This document shows positions 11,514 to 23,011 of a DNA stretch of 64,000 nucleotides, piece by piece. The notes under the pieces were generated by a model, which searched no databases, was not told the DNA's origin, and saw nothing but the letters and a program-made list of their open reading frames with translations. The stretch lies in contig SPDT01000004.1 in the NCBI GenBank assembly GCA_008477525.1, positions 4,464,001 to 4,528,000 on the forward strand. Direction: 5' to 3'. This DNA comes from Hypomyces perniciosus (lineage: Eukaryota > Ascomycota > Sordariomycetes > Hypocreales > Hypocreaceae). The stretch's first letter is position 1, and each line of letters opens with the position of its first letter. Position numbers and translations under genes: made by a program.

Positions 11514-12686
11514 CTATGATCCCCGTTGCTTTTCAACCAGCCCGTGAAGAAACATTCTCGGCAACGCCAACATCTCTTGGCCATGTCCCCCCTTCTTAAG
11601 AATCTCATCGGAAACAGCAATATACTTCAACACGAATGAATTCCATACCTTCATTTCAATTTTTGATCCCTTTCTCGGCTTTGGAAGATATGGGTCATTT
11701 AGTCGGACAGCTTCGACAGCTTGAGAAACGCCAGTTTCGTCTAAATTTATTGGCCGGACCTGGTTGAAGTCCAAGACCCAGAGCTCCGTGTGTCGTTGGA
11801 AAAATTCGTCGTCCTTGAATGAACAAGGGCCTGTATACTCAAATGGCTGCATTTTGGCGAGGTCCTCGGAGCGCATGGTGAGTGGTGTCTTCTCGTCTCT
11901 TGAACTTCCCAACACAAATTCTACGTCTCGGGCGTCGGTCTTGGCTGCCCAATGCATGATTGCCATAGCGGTTCCCATCTTCCGGGCTAAATCTTCCACA
12001 TCAAGTCGTAGGTCGGCCATTTGGTTTAGGTGTAGCTTGAAGTTTCGCAGAGAGAAGAACATGCCGGTGTTTTTGCCGTGCATGGACCCGAGATACGGTC
12101 TTACCAGGCAGTCCATATTGGCAGGATCGGCGATTGCGGCGTCCCTTATGTTTTTCGGGCAGAATTTGTTGATCAGCAGACTTCGAGTAAGTTGTGGCAG
12201 AGGCCAGATGCGCTCTGTCACAAGTGCACTCGTGGGAAGGTTGCAAACGTGTTGAGCGATTTCAACAAGATTAGGGCGCTCCTCGAACCACTGTGCAACG
12301 TTGTCGGGTACGAAGTAGTAGCAAGCCGGGATCTTGACATCATCGCAGTTATGCATGCCGAACTGTTCTGCGATTTTTATGTGCTTGATATAGTCGTTCC
12401 ATAGGTCATGCTGATTAGCTTTAGCGAGCTTGATAGCGAGGGATTCCCCATCTTGAGCGAACAGAGCACCACAAGCGCCAGCGCCGATTTTTCTGAGCGA
12501 TCGGTCACCTCGTGGCTGGAATTCAGAGGCGGGAATACCACTATCCGAAGTGAGCATCTTGGCCAATTGTTGGTCGGCTCCCCCAGGGATAGCACCGATA
12601 TTGGTGGCGTGGCCGACCTCGATGTCATCGTCCGAATTAAGGAGATTAGCCACTCTCAAATGGGCTGGAAGATGTCTGTCTAGCAT
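11514..12686 (-). CDS. DUF3669-family protein
   Basis: A single uninterrupted frame of 390 aa from the ATG at 12686. The C-terminal half has the ELWVLDFNQVRPI stretch followed by a Pro-rich NDPYLPKP segment, a pattern I associate with fungal DUF3669 proteins (some annotated as zinc-finger proteins). Residues 60-100 contain a glycine-rich KIGAGACGALF followed by AIKLAKA. This resembles a protein-kinase nucleotide loop and suggests a distant kinase-like fold, which is an inference. No signal peptide or membrane segment is seen. Such genes are expanded in Pezizomycotina and their function is unknown. It stands alone between a transporter and a transposon. Confidence 0.75.
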   Translation of the reverse strand: MLDRHLPAHLRVANLLNSDDDIEVGHATNIGAIPGGADQQLAKMLTSDSGIPASEFQPRGDRSLRKIGAGACGALFAQDGESLAIKLAKANQHDLWNDYIKHIKIAEQFGMHNCDDVKIPACYYFVPDNVAQWFEERPNLVEIAQHVCNLPTSALVTERIWPLPQLTRSLLINKFCPKNIRDAAIADPANMDCLVRPYLGSMHGKNTGMFFSLRNFKLHLNQMADLRLDVEDLARKMGTAMAIMHWAAKTDARDVEFVLGSSRDEKTPLTMRSEDLAKMQPFEYTGPCSFKDDEFFQRHTELWVLDFNQVRPINLDETGVSQAVEAVRLNDPYLPKPRKGSKIEMKVWNSFVLKYIAVSDEILKKGGHGQEMLALPRMFLHGLVEKQRGS

Positions 12687-13050
12687 TGCAAAGTAAGCCT
12701 GTTCAGTAAATATGGCTGTCGTGACGGCTGGTAAATATTAAAGATGAAAGGTGGAGGATTGCGCGAGGGCAACCTGGTCTTGCAATTTATATGAAGTGAA
12801 AACGGCAGGAAGGTGATAATAGGAAAGAGTATTGGAAAACTCTGAACTTTAACTGTATTGTGCGGTGTTACCAAGGACCCAATTTTTATGTATCTAGCAA
12901 CTCAGTCTTGTTTCTTCAATCATGTATATTTCCTTCATCCCAAACATTAAGTCTCACTCCTAGTAGTCCAAAACACTTCTTCAAACTGCATACGATAAGC
13001 AAGGCGCGACAGAGATCTACAAGTCGATCATTATAGCCCCGCCTATGACA
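12687..13050. other. 5' flank of the DUF3669 gene and transposon border
   Basis: No gene. It is the presumed promoter of the leftward DUF3669 gene and ends at the left tip of the transposon. Confidence 0.5.
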
Positions 13051-13120
13051 AGTGCTATTCACACAGATAGAAATTGCTATTCACACAGATGGTCCGTGCG
13101 CCGCCCGCGAAAATCTCCCT
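13051..13120 (+). repeat. Left terminal inverted repeat
   Basis: Starts agtgctattcacacagatag. The motif CTATTCACACAGAT appears twice within it in direct orientation, 24 nt apart. It ends in gcgaaaatctccct. It differs from the right copy mainly in a 5-nt patch after the second motif copy. Confidence 0.9.
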
Positions 13121-13203
13121 AGCTTTCAATTCCTAACATTTTCAATAACACCTCTAGCCACAACAACAACACTAATCCAATACTATCGGCGCCCTTTACT
13201 ATA

Positions 13204-13806
13204 ATGGATATTCCCGTTGGCCCTTTATTAACTGAATCTGAAGATGCGTCTGGCTTTAACTTCGTCGATTACGCGGATCCTGATAGCGAAAATCCTAGGC
13301 GGCTGCAGTTACCCTCAGAGCTGCTTCTAGATAAACCACTCCTTCACATCCGAGACCCAGATATTGTTCGAAATCTCCGTGGAAGACCCCGGCTACCGAA
13401 TAATAGGAAACTGCCTATGCCAGTCACACTTCAAGCTACTGATAGCAGCAACAGCAGCAATAGCAACACCAATAACAGCAGCAGCAGCAGCAGAGGTGGA
13501 GTTAATACACAACAAACACAGCAATCACAGCAGTTACAAGGAGAGCAAGGGCGAGGGCGAGGGCGACCGCCTACACGCCGACTAGACACCAGTATCTAGC
13601 GAGCCCCTTCGCAATTTAAGATAGAGAGCTCTGCTAGCTTACAGCAGACACCACAAAGCTCCAGATCGTCATCTCAGCGTTCTCGGGGCCGCGGAAGTTC
13701 GCAGGTCGCCAAAACATCGCAACGACAGAGCCGTATCTCGGCTACAGCATTAGCTAGGATTGAGGAGTTCAATAATATTGTGCCAGCTATACAGCCAGAA
13801 GAATAG
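13204..13806 (+). pseudogene. C-terminal tail of a transposon-encoded transposase
   Basis: One reading frame runs 201 codons from the ATG at 13204 with a single internal TAG at 13597-13599, then continues to a stop at 13804-13806. The product has IVRNLRGRPR near residue 60, a Ser/Asn/Gln-rich linker encoded by AGC/AAC-type repeats, a RGRGRPPTRRLDTS block and, beyond the stop, RAPSQFKIE. GRPR and TRR-x-SxFE-type tails are common at the C-terminus of Mutator-like transposases, which is why I read it as such. No catalytic domain is present. Whether the short 131-residue product is made is unknown. Confidence 0.6.
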
Positions 13807-13942
13807 TCGGGCTAGGGAGATTTTGTATAGAGTAGATAAAGGGGATATTAAAGATCTGTTAATTGAAGTAATGTAATGTGTTGCTGCTGCTATCTATTAT
13901 AGTATTATGTACAGGATTAAGTTGTATGGTGCGAGTAGCTGC

Positions 13943-14012
13943 AGGGAGATTTTCGCGGGCGGCGCACCGACTATCTGTGTGAATAGCAATTTCTATCTGT
14001 GTGAATAGCACT
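13943..14012 (-). repeat. Right terminal inverted repeat
   Basis: Reverse complement of the left repeat over 70 bp with only a few mismatches. It also contains the doubled ATCTGTGTGAATAG motif, probably the transposase-binding sites. Confidence 0.9.
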
Positions 14013-16201
14013 ACTCTTACAAAACTGGTATTATTCGTTGGGGGAGGTTCGTGATTGTCAGATAGTGAATCTCCAGGCCTACAATGGCTTTCGAATGGAA
14101 ACACGGCGTGAACATAAACTAGCACAACGTTGCTAGCAACTGAAGGAGCTTTTCGTCCCACATGAAGTAGATCTACTGGAATTTCCATCGAGAAATGAAA
14201 CATACTACCAATACCTTCTCTCAACACATTGACTTTAAAGTGGGACGGACCATGTACTCTCCTGTATTAGAGCTGTGGTCGACGCGTGCTCCGGATACTA
14301 ACAATGAAGTTCATTATCATCGTGCTACTATAGAGAAAAGTATTCTGGTCAATGGGAGACCTGACAGGGTAGCACAAGAATCGTCGTCTACAATGGCGAT
14401 TCACGCAAACGTTCACACGACTTATCCACCTCTGCGTTGATGTCATTCTGAGGGGGAATCTCACTTATTAACCCGGCCAGCAGAAGTTAAGCTACTTGAG
14501 GCCCGGCAACTCGGCTCACAAAGGCTCCGCTCCAAGGCATTTCTCTACTCCGGAGTTCCAAACTAAAAGCTCATGTGTGGATAAACTGATTCCACAAGGC
14601 TGAGGCGAGGGAGTCTGTTAGCCATACTTTCAGCATTTCATCACTTTGTCTAGGGGCCCACAGCGGCGCAAGTCGGCTTTCTCGGCACATCATGCGCATC
14701 GCCTAAATAGCTTCGAGAGACCATCATATCGCTTAATCTATAAAGAAGCTATCTCCAGTGGTGAAATTCGTATTCCTTTTGACCCCTGACGCTAAGGATC
14801 CCTGCGACCACATCAACCTGCCACCATTCCAAGCTACCTAATTTGCTCACACACTTACGGAGTACATATCTATCTGTAGTCCTGAGGCAAATATTGAAAG
14901 AATTGCCGAAGCAGTCTCAATGCAAATCTCTGGCCTGGAGATGTAGGTATTCATACTCGGGGTCTACCTTTTGAATCGGACCAAGATCCGAGGCGCAGTG
15001 TTCTGATATTCCTCTGGTCTCACACCCTTGCCTTGGCTGTCATTTCCCGGTGGCGAAGAAAAAGCGACCGGATGCATCGGAGCATTTCTAAGACTGATCT
15101 CACCTTTACTCGTACACCATCCCAACCAAATGTCTGGGTAAATGCAATTACTTATGCTGAAGCAATCGCGAATTTAGGGTTCACGATCGCAAAAGTCCAA
15201 GTGATTTTTTCCCCCTATTTCGATTAGAGACCCATAAACAATGCAGTGAATAGGTACTCCTATTAATGGGAGGTATAGAGAACAGGAAATGGTCCAACAT
15301 TATAGACAACCAAGGGTCCAAACGTTGCGAGGAGAGAAGGATTCTGTCATCCCTTTTTGCCGTACTCGGAAATCTGGATGAAGAATGCCAACAAGTTAGT
15401 CTCCATACGGAGCGCTAATTTGCCACCAGTATGACGCTATGTATGTATCATCTCACCCCCACCATGCCTTGCCTTAAAATGATATGGAACCAAAACCTCT
15501 AGTATGTTTGAACTCCCACTAGTAATGCCCTACGAAGTACGAAGTAGTACATCTTGTTCCTCCCAGACTTTTCTTTGACTAGTGGGATGGATCACATCGG
15601 AAGGTTTCATTGGCAAAACTTCCGCGCCGATTTCTGTTACTTTAGCCTATACGATTCAGTCAATACCCTTCCATACCATAGCAAAGATGCCGAGGATTTT
15701 GCCGAAAGTTTAGTAGGAGATAGTATTACAACTGTTTCATAGCCGCTGATGTTCGTTGCTACTCTGGGTAACAGCATAGCCAGAAAGAAGATGACGAATG
15801 AAGAATGTCTATAGCAATACCATTTATTAATGATTAAGAGAGGTGACACGGAAGGCGGCAGCGCCCACAGCAAGGACCACTTCTCCTGAGTTGTGAAAAG
15901 GGCAGGTGCTTACTTACTCCGTATTAATAGTGAACATGGCGCACTCCGTAAGACTATGTCTGACGCCTTATGTTATTAGCACTCCATTGCTAGAGCTGGT
16001 TATGGGCTTACACACATGCTAGTGGTATTAGTGTTAGCTAGATGGTGAAGGTTCAGGCTAAACGAGAAATCCGCTCACTTGCAGTCGGTATTACTGCCAT
16101 CAGCTCAAAGGGTAAGCTTCGCCGTTCAGTTCGGAACTTATATAAGAGCAGTGAGACCCCTAGTCCTTTCGCTTCTCTACACTGATTAACGTTTTGCCAT
16201 C
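14013..16201. other. Long gene-poor stretch
   Basis: About 2.2 kb with only small ORFs (up to 81 codons) and no domain. It contains TACTCCGTA copies at 14856 and 15915. The final 60 bases hold a TATA-like element for the beta-helix gene. Confidence 0.5.
16138..16146 (+). promoter_or_regulatory. TATA-like box of the beta-helix/lectin gene
   Basis: ttatataag lies about 60 nt upstream of the ATG at 16202, a usual spacing for strongly regulated fungal genes. Confidence 0.45.
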
Positions 16202-17827
16202 ATGAAGCACGTACTCCAAAGCGGTATCCTCTTTGCGGTTACGCTACCGACGCTCTCATTAGCAACATGCATATCCTCTGGCGACCAGAACACCATCAAT
16301 AATGCCTTGAGATCAGGGGGCGCTGGTACCGTCGTCCAACTATGCCAGAATGCGCTTATCAAGATTACCGAGAAAATCAGCTTCAGTGCGGACGGCCAGG
16401 AAATCTCAACCCAAAACTATCCCACCGATCACACAAGAGCAACCATTCAAGTCGCGCCGGGTAGTTCTGCCAGCACTCTGATTTCCGGCTCTGGCTTCAA
16501 CAACATTCGTATCAAGAATATCCAACTTGATGGAAACAGACCCGGAGCCGGATACCAGAAGGGTGGTGGCGCCAACATCGAGATTGGTGGTAGATCTACC
16601 GGCCAAGTCGTCTCGTACGTGGCTTCCAGGAATCCTCGAGGTTGGAGTTGTCTACACGTCATTGGTTCCGGAAACGATGCCAACCCCTGCAATAATGCCT
16701 ATATTATTAACAATGACATTGGTCCATGCGGTCAGTCTGGTGTTGATTCCAATGGAAATGGACTATGGAGTGACGGAATTTCCCTCGACTGCACCAAGTC
16801 TCTCGTGCAAGACAACACAGTCGGTTACCAACCATCTCGCTGGCTTCAATTCAGGATGCTAACTTACCGCAGATTACTGGATCAACCGACGGTGGCATTG
16901 TAATTTTCGGTTCACCGGGGAGTACCATCAACCGTAACACCATCATCTCCTCTGACCAATATCTTGGATTTGGAGCTATCAACATGGTTGATGGAGAGTA
17001 TCGGGGCAGCTATGACGGCGTCGTGGTGTCTAATAATAAGATCCAAGGCAAGAAGTTGTTCAACATCGGCATTGGTATCGGTGCAAATGTCTGGTCATTC
17101 AACGACCCATACGTGCTCCATGGCCCTGCAAACATCACCGGAAACACCATCAGTGGTCAAGTCAGCTTTCCAATCGCGCTCAACGGGTGGGCAAATGGTA
17201 TTACGGTACGTTTTCTAGTTGTCGTGTGTATTTTAGACTTGACCTAACATGTTGCAGATCACGGGCAATAACGTCGCAGGCGTTACCTCGCCTAAGTCCA
17301 GCTTCTCCGATGCTTCACACTGCTCTCCGGCGATTCAGGATGCGTTCAACAAGAATGCCAACCTTGTTTACTACCCTGCTGGTGTAACAGGTCCTCAAAG
17401 ACTCCAGTCAGATTTTGTAGCTGCGTCTGGGAACACGACCAATTTCCTATGCTCGAGTCTTCCGCTGCCGAACTCAGTGACCTATACCAAAGGTCAGCTT
17501 AACATCGTTTCCGACTCGCTAGCCATTGCCGACCTTCATGGAGTCAGAGCTCAGTACCAAGGCGACAACAACGTTGTGGTTCTTCAAAATGGCAAACCGG
17601 TCTGGGCCAGCGGCAACACTCTTCATCAGGGCTGTGGCAACCCTAGCCAGTGCCGCTTGCAGTTTTCTTCTGACGGAAATCTCGCGAGCTATTACCAAGG
17701 CGCGGTCCAGTGGACCACTAACACTTCAGGCAGAGGCGCAACCATGGTTGTACTGAACCAGACGCCATGGATTCAGATTAAGGATGCCTCAGGCCATGTC
17801 ATCTGGGACACAACCAAGAAATCCTAA
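16202..17827 (+). CDS. Secreted parallel beta-helix protein fused to a bulb-type lectin domain
   Basis: Exons are 16202-16819, 16873-17205 and 17258-17827, giving 506 aa. A signal peptide (HVLQSGILFAVTLPTLSLA) is followed by about 340 residues with the repeating Asn/Ile/Gly pattern of a right-handed parallel beta-helix: NNIRIKNIQLDGN, NAYIINNDIG, GSTINRNTI, GVVVSNNKIQG and NITGNTISGQ. This is the fold of pectate lyases and related polysaccharide enzymes. The last about 115 residues (VTYTKGQLNIVSDSL, VVLQNGKPVWASGN, LQFSSDGNLASYY, GHVIWDT) look like a B-type mannose-binding lectin, with degenerate QxDxNxVxY sugar sites. I infer a cell-wall or glycan-acting secreted protein. The first intron has an unusual donor (GTCGGT) but a good gctaac branch site and exact frame. 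Confidence 0.82.
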
Positions 17828-18331
17828 GCCTGAACTGTCTTGTCGCTTTACTCTGTATATTAAATTTGCAAGGACTGTGCTATAAGCTTACCAAGTCTTA
17901 CATGCTCATATCATATTATAGCTTAAACTAACTTTCATAAATTTCTGTATACCTATAGCTTCATCAATACACACGACCTAGTCTTCACTGACTAGCCTTG
18001 AATGGTCATGGAATAACGGGTTACGCATTCGGCAGTCATCAAACAATGTGAGTCATTTTGTGTACTATAATTCCACTTTCATTTGCCTCTCTGGTTGTTG
18101 TCATCAGCTCCTTTATGTTACACCTCCGCCAGTCTTTGGAATGGTGATCGAAAGTGTGGATGCTCGCCAACTTGGGGACACGGAATACTCACTTGCAAAT
18201 TCACACATTTATTTGATAATAGCACTAGGTAATACGATCAAAGATAAACTCGTGGACACTTCGGAAATTTTTGAAGATTCAGCCGTGTCTAGGTCACCAC
18301 AAGATGTCTTTTAAGCGTCTGTGATCAAGGG
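17828..18331. other. Intergenic
   Basis: Nothing recognisable. The 88-codon ORF at 18048-18314 has no domain. Confidence 0.5.
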
Positions 18332-19060
18332 TTAGATCAACATTGTGACTGGGGTATCTGATTTGAAGAAAGGTTGAATCGGAAATACCCAACCAAGCTC
18401 ATACAGCGTTACCGACTCCCATGCTCTCGTCTCAATATCAAGCTCCTTGGTGTAATCGCCAAACTGTCTGAACGCGTCCTTAATCATGTTCTTATACCCC
18501 CGTGTCCATCTAAAGCTCTCAAACATTGATTTGGTGTAGTCCCAGCACTCAGGATACCTAGTATCTTGAATTCTCCCAATCAACAACCCCGCTAATCTTC
18601 CAGCCTTTGGCGCCATCCGGCTTACTAAACTGCTAGGCATTAAAGTCCGCATGCGTAAAGAAAACCTCATGGCCACGGCGGCCAGATTCGTCTGAGTACT
18701 GAAGCACTTCACTAAAGGATGTTTCATCCTTGAATGGCCCCATGAGGTTCGCGCTCCGAATGTGAAGGTCTCAGATAGCTTCACCGAAAGTGTTGCATAT
18801 AGCTATATCTGGGTTGACTGACTTCGGAATACCTCGCAGCTGTGTCAAGTACTCCTTCATCAGGTTGCCAATTTACTCACAGTCTTCATCTTATATCAGC
18901 TTTTGGTACAATGAGAAAGGTGCACCCGTTATTCTTGTGATGAGAAGATAGACGCCGAACTGAGAATATGGTGAGTTTGGATCACCCTGCTCAAAAACGA
19001 CATATATAGGTTTCGGAACTGGGATTCACGTATGTTGGCGAACCATAGGAAGTGTGTTGA
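18332..19060 (-). pseudogene. Dead aminoglycoside-phosphotransferase-like kinase gene
   Basis: Reading the minus strand in several frames recovers an APH-fold protein in order. RQHT and IPVPKPIYVVFEQ come near 19000, YSQFGVYLLITRITG near 18930 and LMKEYLTQLRGIP near 18860. DLHIRSANLMGPFKDETSF follows near 18750, then VFFTHADFN, the equivalent of the catalytic HxDxxxxN loop. ISGVVDWENS, the DFG-like metal loop, is followed by YPECWDYTKSMFES and a C-terminal helix region ending at 18332. The frame is broken several times and has stops after HADFN and in the VVDWEN segment. Intact fungal homologues are widespread phosphotransferase-family proteins of unknown substrate. This copy cannot be functional. 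Confidence 0.85.
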
Positions 19061-19647
19061 ACTAGTTGCTATATTCTGCAAGCACATGATAGTGCTTCAA
19101 GCAGACTCCAAATATAAGTCACTGAACGACCTCGATGCTGTTGGGATGTCCAGACAGAACCTTCCTGATGCGACGCAAGAATTCATAAGTACCCACTCGA
19201 ATCCCGCTCAGGAACATGCCCCAGATGGTTCCAAGAGCCCCAGTCAAGAATTCAATGATGGAGAAAATGGGTAGACGAAATCGTGGTCCTGAGATAGGTT
19301 GCATCCCTGCTGAGTAGCGGGTCGAAGGATGGATGGGTCGGCACTTGTGGAGATTGAGTCGGTAGAAAGATTTCTGGTGCAGTTATCTTTTCAAACTCGA
19401 GTAATCGAACCTTTCTACAAAAGTGAAAATAGGAGTTGAGTGTCGCCGGTCGATAGCCGATCATTTACATGACGTGCGGCCAGTTGAAGGTAGAGAGGGC
19501 TATGCTTGATCTGTGAGGTTGGCTCCTAAGGACTTTCCTTTACTCCGATAGCCTCGGCCATTTTAATACGTGATACCATGGTCAATATATTAGTAAGATT
19601 GCTACAGTCACCATTTCTATTCATGTGTCAAATAAGTCCGAGTGAGC
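19061..19647. other. Intergenic, perhaps more of the dead kinase gene
   Basis: A 61-codon minus-strand ORF at 19119-19304 has a hydrophobic stretch and GTYEFLRRIRKV. It could be an upstream remnant, but I cannot align it to the kinase. No intact gene is seen. Confidence 0.4.
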
Positions 19648-22275
19648 TCATGTCTTGACCTGCAGGCTTGAGGTCAACCTAATATCTCGACTGCTGGCTC
19701 CCACAAACACGGAGTAATGGCCTTCTTGAATGATCCATGATTGAGATACAACATCCCATACGCTCAGATCCCGCCTAGTGAGCTCAAAGTGGAGTGTTGC
19801 TGACTGTTGAGGAGCCAACACCACCTTTTCAAACCCTCGAAGCTGCTTCGGTGGACTATTCGGGATGGCCAAATAGAGCTGGACAATTTCTTCCCCCGTC
19901 AATGAGCCGCTGTTGGTGATGGTAGCCTTAACTGTGGCTGCAGGATTCCAGAGATCATCCCTGATGCACTTGGAGCGAGACAGGTCTGTCGACGGCGCAA
20001 CTGAAACAGAGGAGTAATTGAAGGTTGTGTAGCTGAGACCATAACCGAATTCATAGCGGGGAGTAATGTTCTTGGCGTCAAACGCGCGATAGTCCAAATA
20101 CACGCCTTCAGTGTAATCGCATTGGGGATCAATGTCGTCTGGCGTGCGGCGCTTGCATGGGGCATACACCGAGTAGTCACTCTCATTCTTGGCCAATGTG
20201 TAGGGAAGTTTGCCCGAAAAGTTGGCCTCGCCATAAAGAAGCTTGACAAGTGCTTCTCCGCTGTCTTGGCCTGGCAGGTGAGCGATGATGGTAGCAGTGA
20301 TGTTTGGGTGCTCAATCCATTGGTCAACGAGACGGATGCCTGCAGCATGAATGACAACAATGGTGTTGGCACACTTTCTTGCCACGTTGAGCACAAGGCC
20401 ATCGCTGAAGTCATCATGCAAGCCTTCTCTATCCCAGCCTTCAGTTGCGATCGCATTGATAAACACCAGACAGGCGTCGGAGGCGGCATTGACTTCGGGA
20501 TTGAAGGAATCCAAGTCCCAGTTCACCCATATTCCGTTGTCGCGGGCCCTACGTTGTATAGCACTGAGCGGCTACCTTGATCGTTAGATACCGTATATAT
20601 CTCGGGCGACATTGAAGGTTGGAATGGATATCCTCACATCATCAATGTATGCTGGACCATTTGCGCCCGCTCGTCCACCAGTCACGATGGTGCCTCCCCG
20701 TGCAGCCTGGTCAAAATGGGCCTCCTTGCCTAAGACTGCCTGACCCATCTCGGGCGATGAAGTATATCCGAGTTGGAAAAGTACGTCGGTGTTTTTCGTA
20801 CGCGGAATCGTTGAGTCATAGCCATAGACTGACAGCATGGTTGGCTTCTGTGAGAAGGGAAGTGTACGGTTGTGGTTCTTAACAAGAACATGTCCAGCAA
20901 TTGCTCCCTCCAGGATCACTGGCTTTGACCGGGGATCTCGAGCATCAACCTTGGCATGGGGTTTGGTAAGATTCTTAATTCCAATACCAGGAGTCGGGAA
21001 GCTGGGATCGTCCTGGCTAACAAGATACCAGGCGGCGACAATTCTTTGTTCAGCAAGTCAGTATGTCACGTAACTACGATACTTTCATTCATTAGCGTAT
21101 TACGGAAAACTTACCTTGTAGCCATATCGGTTACTCGAGTTTCGCTAACTGTGCCATTGTGAACAGCGGCCGTCAAGTTCGCGCCCCAGGAGCCTCCAAG
21201 AGGCATGACCATGTCGAGCCCAGCATTCGCACTCTCAACATTATGCTGGGCATTCCAGTCAAGCACGACAAAACCTTCGAATCCTAGCTCAGTCTTGAGG
21301 ATGCCATTCATTAGTTTACTGTTTTCGCACCCATAGGTGTTGTTTATCCTGTTGTATGAGCACATGACGGAACCGACGCCGACTCTGACACTGTCCATGA
21401 ACGGCCATAAGTAATACTCGTGAAGAGTCTTATCGTCAATATTGGAGGAAGCTGCTTCAACTCCAAAGTATGGTCGTCTGAGAGTTTCTTGTTCATTGCC
21501 GATGAAATGCTATTGTCCAACGAAGCCATTAGTGCATCTAGAAGCCTGCGGCCATTATTAAAGCCAGAGTACTGCTTTCTAGAGGGCATACCTTGATATT
21601 TGCAATGACACCGGCGTCCTGCATTCCGACAATAGTTTGTGCATTTAATTGACCAGAAAGATAGGGGTCAGCAGTGAACCCCTCCCAATTTCGACCTCCT
21701 AGCGGGGAACGACCGAGAGGTCCTGCATTTGGACCGAGAGGTAAATTGACTTGGGCAGCCTCATTAGCAATTGTACTACCACAGCCTCATAGTAGACTTG
21801 GTCACGCTCACCTCCCTTGGCTTTAAACTCCTTGCCCATGTAGAACCCTCTGTGGTAGGTCAGGTTCTTATCCCAGCTGGCACCGACGTGGATACCCGAA
21901 GGATATGAGTTCACAAGATCAGTCGCCCGAACTCCGTTTCCAGCATCGTGTAGACACATCCCAGGCCAGCCAAGCCGGGGTACAGAGCCACTGTTGCCCG
22001 CACAAACGTTGTCGCTGGGAAATCCGCGGGTGATGTTGGCCATCTCTTCCAACGTCATTTGCTGCACCAGCTTCCGAGCATCGGTGTACGCCCGAGCCCA
22101 CAGGCCGTTCCCTATCCCTTCTGCTGTTCCAAAAGTTAATATGCTGGCCAACAAGTTGCTTATCCCGAGACGTACGTGTTGGGTAGAAAGGTGGTGATTC
22201 GGCTCTCGCCGCAACTGTCGACGGCAGAGCTGCCGCAAGGACGCAAAGGCCCACGCACCCGGACAATGACCACAT
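19648..22275 (-). CDS. Secreted beta-glucosidase, GH3
   Basis: Exons on the minus strand are 22275-22176, 22123-21812, 21749-21592, 21509-21115, 21043-20638 and 20571-19648, giving 764 aa. The ATG at 22275 opens a signal peptide ([20 protein letters not shown]). The N-terminal GH3 barrel has [21 protein letters not shown], with the substrate-binding Asp. [10 protein letters not shown] carries the KH motif, and [11 protein letters not shown] holds the nucleophile Asp at about residue 274. The alpha/beta sandwich contains [11 protein letters not shown], and the C-terminal FnIII-like domain contains [12 protein letters not shown]. It should hydrolyse cellobiose and other beta-glucosides. Introns are 52, 62, 82, 71 and 66 nt. 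The whole frame is intact, unlike its neighbours on both sides. Confidence 0.94.
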
Positions 22276-22707
22276 GGTAATTGAGACGAGGTAACCTTCT
22301 GAACGGCTGTCTTTGGGTCCCAGCCAGACGGAGAAGCAACGTTCTCGATGTCACATGTAGGTCTTATATGCTGGCACACCTCATAGCCAGCTGGCACAGC
22401 CTAATCAGGGGCTGGCTACGGTCCGTGGGGGTCATACTGCGCGGAGTATCCCGCGTAACTTGCTCTCTACGTCGGATGTCGTTCCTATTCGACAAACATC
22501 GCAGGGGTGTTCGAGGTCCATCTATACGTCATTCTGGAGTGCTGAGTCTATTGTTGGGGACGGGGAAATACGAAGTTGGTACGTAAACAATGGCACAAAG
22601 CGATGAGTGATCACAGACGGGGAATTGGGGAGAAAGGCCCTTTAATATCCCGTAGAACTTCGCTCCCCGCATTAGTAGTACTACTCGTATTGTCTATCTA
22701 ATAGGTA
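22276..22707. other. 5' flank of the beta-glucosidase gene
   Basis: No gene. Presumed promoter region of the leftward beta-glucosidase gene. Confidence 0.5.
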
Positions 22708-23011
22708 CCCGTTGGTGTGGTACTTCGTGAACACCAAACTAAAAGGACTTCGCCTTTTAGTTGGGCCCAAAACCCTTGAGCCACCCCAGTACCCGGGCCA
22801 GGAACAGGTTTGTATGGGGTTCCTTATAGGGAGTTGTTAGTGCACAGGTCAAAAATCCAAATCGATGATTTTCGCAAAAATCGAAAATGTACTTAGCCGA
22901 CTACCCATTTTATATGAGTGGCTCGGGCACTGAGGTGGCTCACAGATTTTGGGGCCAACTAAAAGGCGAAGTCCTTTTAGTTTGGTGTTCACGAAAGTAT
23001 ACACTAACGGG
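22708..23011. mobile_element. Fold-back MITE of about 300 bp
   Basis: The two arms, about 100 bp each, are inverted copies. They begin cccgttggtgtg and end actaacggg, and share gtgaacaccaaactaaaagg, the following aagtc/gacttc block, and gagccac segments. Each arm contains its own smaller hairpin (aactaaaagg with ccttttagtt, at 22737-22762 and 22957-22982). The ends are flanked by TA on both sides (22706-22707 and 23012-23013), compatible with a Tc1/mariner-type target duplication. There is no coding capacity. Confidence 0.8.

Larger units (their letters stand above)
13051..14012 (+). mobile_element. 962-bp DNA transposon with 70-bp inverted repeats, MULE-like
   Basis: Near-perfect terminal inverted repeats bound the element, at 13051-13120 and 13943-14012. 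Between them lies only the C-terminal tail of a transposase-like protein. Nine bases flanking the two ends (cctatgaca / actcttaca) match at 6 of 9 positions, which could be an aged 9-bp target duplication as in Mutator-like elements. The catalytic part of a transposase is absent, so it can move only if a full-length relative supplies one in trans. The MULE label is an inference from long TIRs, a possible 9-bp duplication and the GRPR-containing tail. Confidence 0.8.
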
